In this document: positions 62,341 through 64,000 of the stretch, one piece after another | Position numbering within the stretch: position 1 is the stretch's first letter | Layout: every line of letters begins with the position of its first letter | Source: JAATFS01 sp037145635 | GTDB taxonomy: Bacteria > Pseudomonadota > Gammaproteobacteria > Xanthomonadales > Xanthomonadaceae | Direction of reading: 5' to 3' | Assembly (NCBI GenBank): GCA_037145635.1 | Contig: JBBCXB010000001.1 | Span: forward strand, 558,001 to 622,000 | Length of the DNA: 64,000 bases | Position numbers and translations under genes: made by a program | The notes under the pieces: model-generated | What the model was told of the DNA's origin: nothing | Database searches by the model: none | What the model saw: only the letters and a program-made list of their open reading frames with translations

Positions 62341-64000
62341 CTAGAAACTGCTGAACTTGCTCTCGTCCAGCAGTTCGCTCACCGCCTGCGCGGCGGGGCG
62401 GCGCAGCGGCGCCACGTTGCCGTCGCGGCGGCTGCGGGACGCGGCGGCCCCGGCGGCCCCGGCGAGCTTGTGCGAGACGATCGAGGCGCCGCTGGTCTTG
62501 AAGAAGCTCATCAGCTCCTGCAGCTTCTCGGCCTGGCCGCTCATCTGCTCGGCGGTGGCGGCCAGCTCCTCGGAGGTGGCCGCGGCCTGCTGGGTGGTCT
62601 GGTTGAGCTGGCCGACCGCACCGTTGATCTGGCCCACGCCGGCGCTCTGTTCCTCGGAGGCGGCGGCGATCTCCTGCACCAGGTCGGAGGTGCGGCGGAT
62701 CGACGGCACGATCTCGCCGAGCAGGCGGCCGGCGCTCTCGGCCAGATCCACGCTGGAGCCGGCGACCTCGCCGATCTCGTGGGCGGCGACCTGGCTGCGC
62801 TCGGCCAGCTTGCGCACCTCGGCGGCCACCACCGCGAAGCCCTTGCCGTGCTCGCCGGCACGGGCGGCCTCGATCGCCGCGTTCAGCGCCAGCAGGTTGG
62901 TCTGGTAGGCGATGTCGTCGATGATGCCGATCTTCTGCGCGATCTGCTTCATCGCCGCCACCGTGGCGCGCACGGTCTCGCCGCCTTCCACCGCCTCCTG
63001 GGCCGCCTTGGCGGCCATGCCGTCGGTGACCTTGGCGTTCTCCGCGTTCTGGTTGATCGAGGCCGCCATCTGCTCGATCGAGGCGCTGGTCTGCTCGACC
63101 CCGGCGGCCTGCTCGCTGGCGGCCTGCGACAGCGACTGCGCGGTGGCGTTGACCTCCTCGGAGGCGCCGGCCAGGTTCTCCGCGCTGCCGTTGACCGCGT
63201 TGACCACCTCGGTGAGCTTGCCCACGGTGCTGTTGACGTAGCGCTGCATGTCGGCGAACGCGCCTTCGTAGCGACCGTTGACGTTGTGGGTGAGGTCGCC
63301 GTCGGCGATCGCGCCCATCACCTGGATCACCTCGGTGACGCTGCGCAGGTTGGCGCGCGCGCGCTCGATGCTGTCGTTGACGAAGGCCTTCTTGCCGGGC
63401 AGCTGCGCCAGCGGCGCCTCGAAGTTGCCGCGGCCGAACTCGGCCACCACGCCCATCGCCAGCTTCTTGACCTGGATGTGCGCATCCACCATGCGGTTGA
63501 TGCCCTCGGCCATGCTGCGGAAGTCGCCGTCGAAGCGAGTGGTGTCGATGATCACGTCGATGTCGCCGGCATCGTGCTCGCGCGACATGTGGTTCATTTC
63601 GGCGATCAGCCCGACCAGGTTGGCGCGCACCTGCTCGACGATCTCGTTGACGAAGGCTTTCTTGCCCGGCAGCAGTGCCAGCTGGGCCTGGAAGTTGCCG
63701 CGGCCGAACTCGGCGAACACGCCCATGGCCTGGCGCTTGACCGCGATGTGCGCGGCGACCATGCGATTGATGCCGTCGGCCATGGTGCGGAAGTCGCCGT
63801 CGAAGCGGGTGACGTCGATGACCGCATCGATCTCGCCGAGGTCGTGCTGGGCGGCCATGTGGTTGATCTGCTCGATCAGCCCGGTGAGGTTGCCGCGGAC
63901 CTGGTCGATGATGCCGTTGATGAAGGCCTTCTTGCCGGGCAGCGGTGCCAGCTGGGCCTGGAAGTTGCCGCGGCCGAACTCGGCGAACACGCCCATCGCC
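62341..64000 (-). CDS. Second methyl-accepting chemotaxis protein of the tandem, N-terminal part missing
   Basis: Close paralogue of the preceding chemoreceptor; the last 553 residues are present and the gene runs out of the window at base 64000. The visible part has at least two and a half repeats of the same kind (HDLGEIDAVIDVTRFDGDFR, HDAGDIDVIIDTTRFDGDFR, with FGRGNFQAQL and PGKKAFVNEI segments) and the signalling domain, in which IDDIAYQTNLLALNAAIEAA and the methylation-region helices are almost identical to the other copy. It ends ESKFSSF. A 74-base gap separates the two genes. Confidence 0.93.
   Translation of the reverse strand, partial: AMGVFAEFGRGNFQAQLAPLPGKKAFINGIIDQVRGNLTGLIEQINHMAAQHDLGEIDAVIDVTRFDGDFRTMADGINRMVAAHIAVKRQAMGVFAEFGRGNFQAQLALLPGKKAFVNEIVEQVRANLVGLIAEMNHMSREHDAGDIDVIIDTTRFDGDFRSMAEGINRMVDAHIQVKKLAMGVVAEFGRGNFEAPLAQLPGKKAFVNDSIERARANLRSVTEVIQVMGAIADGDLTHNVNGRYEGAFADMQRYVNSTVGKLTEVVNAVNGSAENLAGASEEVNATAQSLSQAASEQAAGVEQTSASIEQMAASINQNAENAKVTDGMAAKAAQEAVEGGETVRATVAAMKQIAQKIGIIDDIAYQTNLLALNAAIEAARAGEHGKGFAVVAAEVRKLAERSQVAAHEIGEVAGSSVDLAESAGRLLGEIVPSIRRTSDLVQEIAAASEEQSAGVGQINGAVGQLNQTTQQAAATSEELAATAEQMSGQAEKLQELMSFFKTSGASIVSHKLAGAAGAAASRSRRDGNVAPLRRPAAQAVSELLDESKFSSF

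Overview
The window is very GC-rich, densely coding chromosomal DNA with no rRNA, tRNA, CRISPR array, phage or insertion sequence that I could find. The gene content points to the family Xanthomonadaceae (Xanthomonas, Lysobacter, Luteimonas or Pseudoxanthomonas type). Markers are a fused aspartokinase/diaminopimelate decarboxylase, the MurD2-MurL pathway for making UDP-MurNAc-L-Ala-D-Glu, an AmgK-MurU pair, a small SET-domain protein, and a lipase with an XVIPCD-like tail typical of Xanthomonadales type IV secretion effectors. I cannot fix the genus.

Layout. 1-5.9 kb: 3' part of purM, divergent from a DUF2066-AI-2E transporter-hda operon, then the murein-recycling pair amgK-murU. 6-9.8 kb: an M20 peptidase divergent from a ComEA-like gene, a HutD-like gene and a four-EF-hand protein. 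9.9-14.5 kb: a five-gene operon (PepSY membrane protein, DUF2271, DUF4198, ApbE, membrane-anchored flavodoxin reductase) behind a Fur-box-like promoter, read here as a transmembrane flavin electron-transfer system. 15-17.2 kb: a chemoreceptor. 17.5-24.1 kb: the suf iron-sulfur operon with its Rrf2 regulator, an embedded LprI-like gene, and downstream GNAT and Rieske genes. 24.3-31 kb: SET protein, DJ-1/PfpI protein, small secreted proteins, an M23 peptidase, an HU protein with an H1-like tail, OsmC, a glycine-zipper protein and PhzF.

31.2-38.7 kb: lysAC, murL, murD2, ispB and ssb; with amgK-murU this gives two non-textbook murein modules. 38.8-42.5 kb: xdhC with a MobA-like transferase, a tiny membrane protein, a stretch without recognised genes, and a DUF819 membrane protein. 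42.7-44.7 kb: a putative antibacterial effector lipase and its periplasmic ankyrin immunity protein, the most interesting locus. 45-56.6 kb: HAD phosphatase, cstA-ybdD, two pirins, endonuclease V, gpmA, an M13 peptidase and a phospholipase D-family protein. 56.7-64 kb: an HD-GYP protein, then cheB, cheR, cheW and two chemoreceptors with tandem 90-residue repeats; the second runs off the window end.

Operons are tight, with many ATGA or TGATG stop-start overlaps. Several intergenic gaps carry inverted copies of a GGGAATCGGGAATGGGGAATCG-like repeat. All calls rest on reading the sequence and on memory of protein families; no database search was run.
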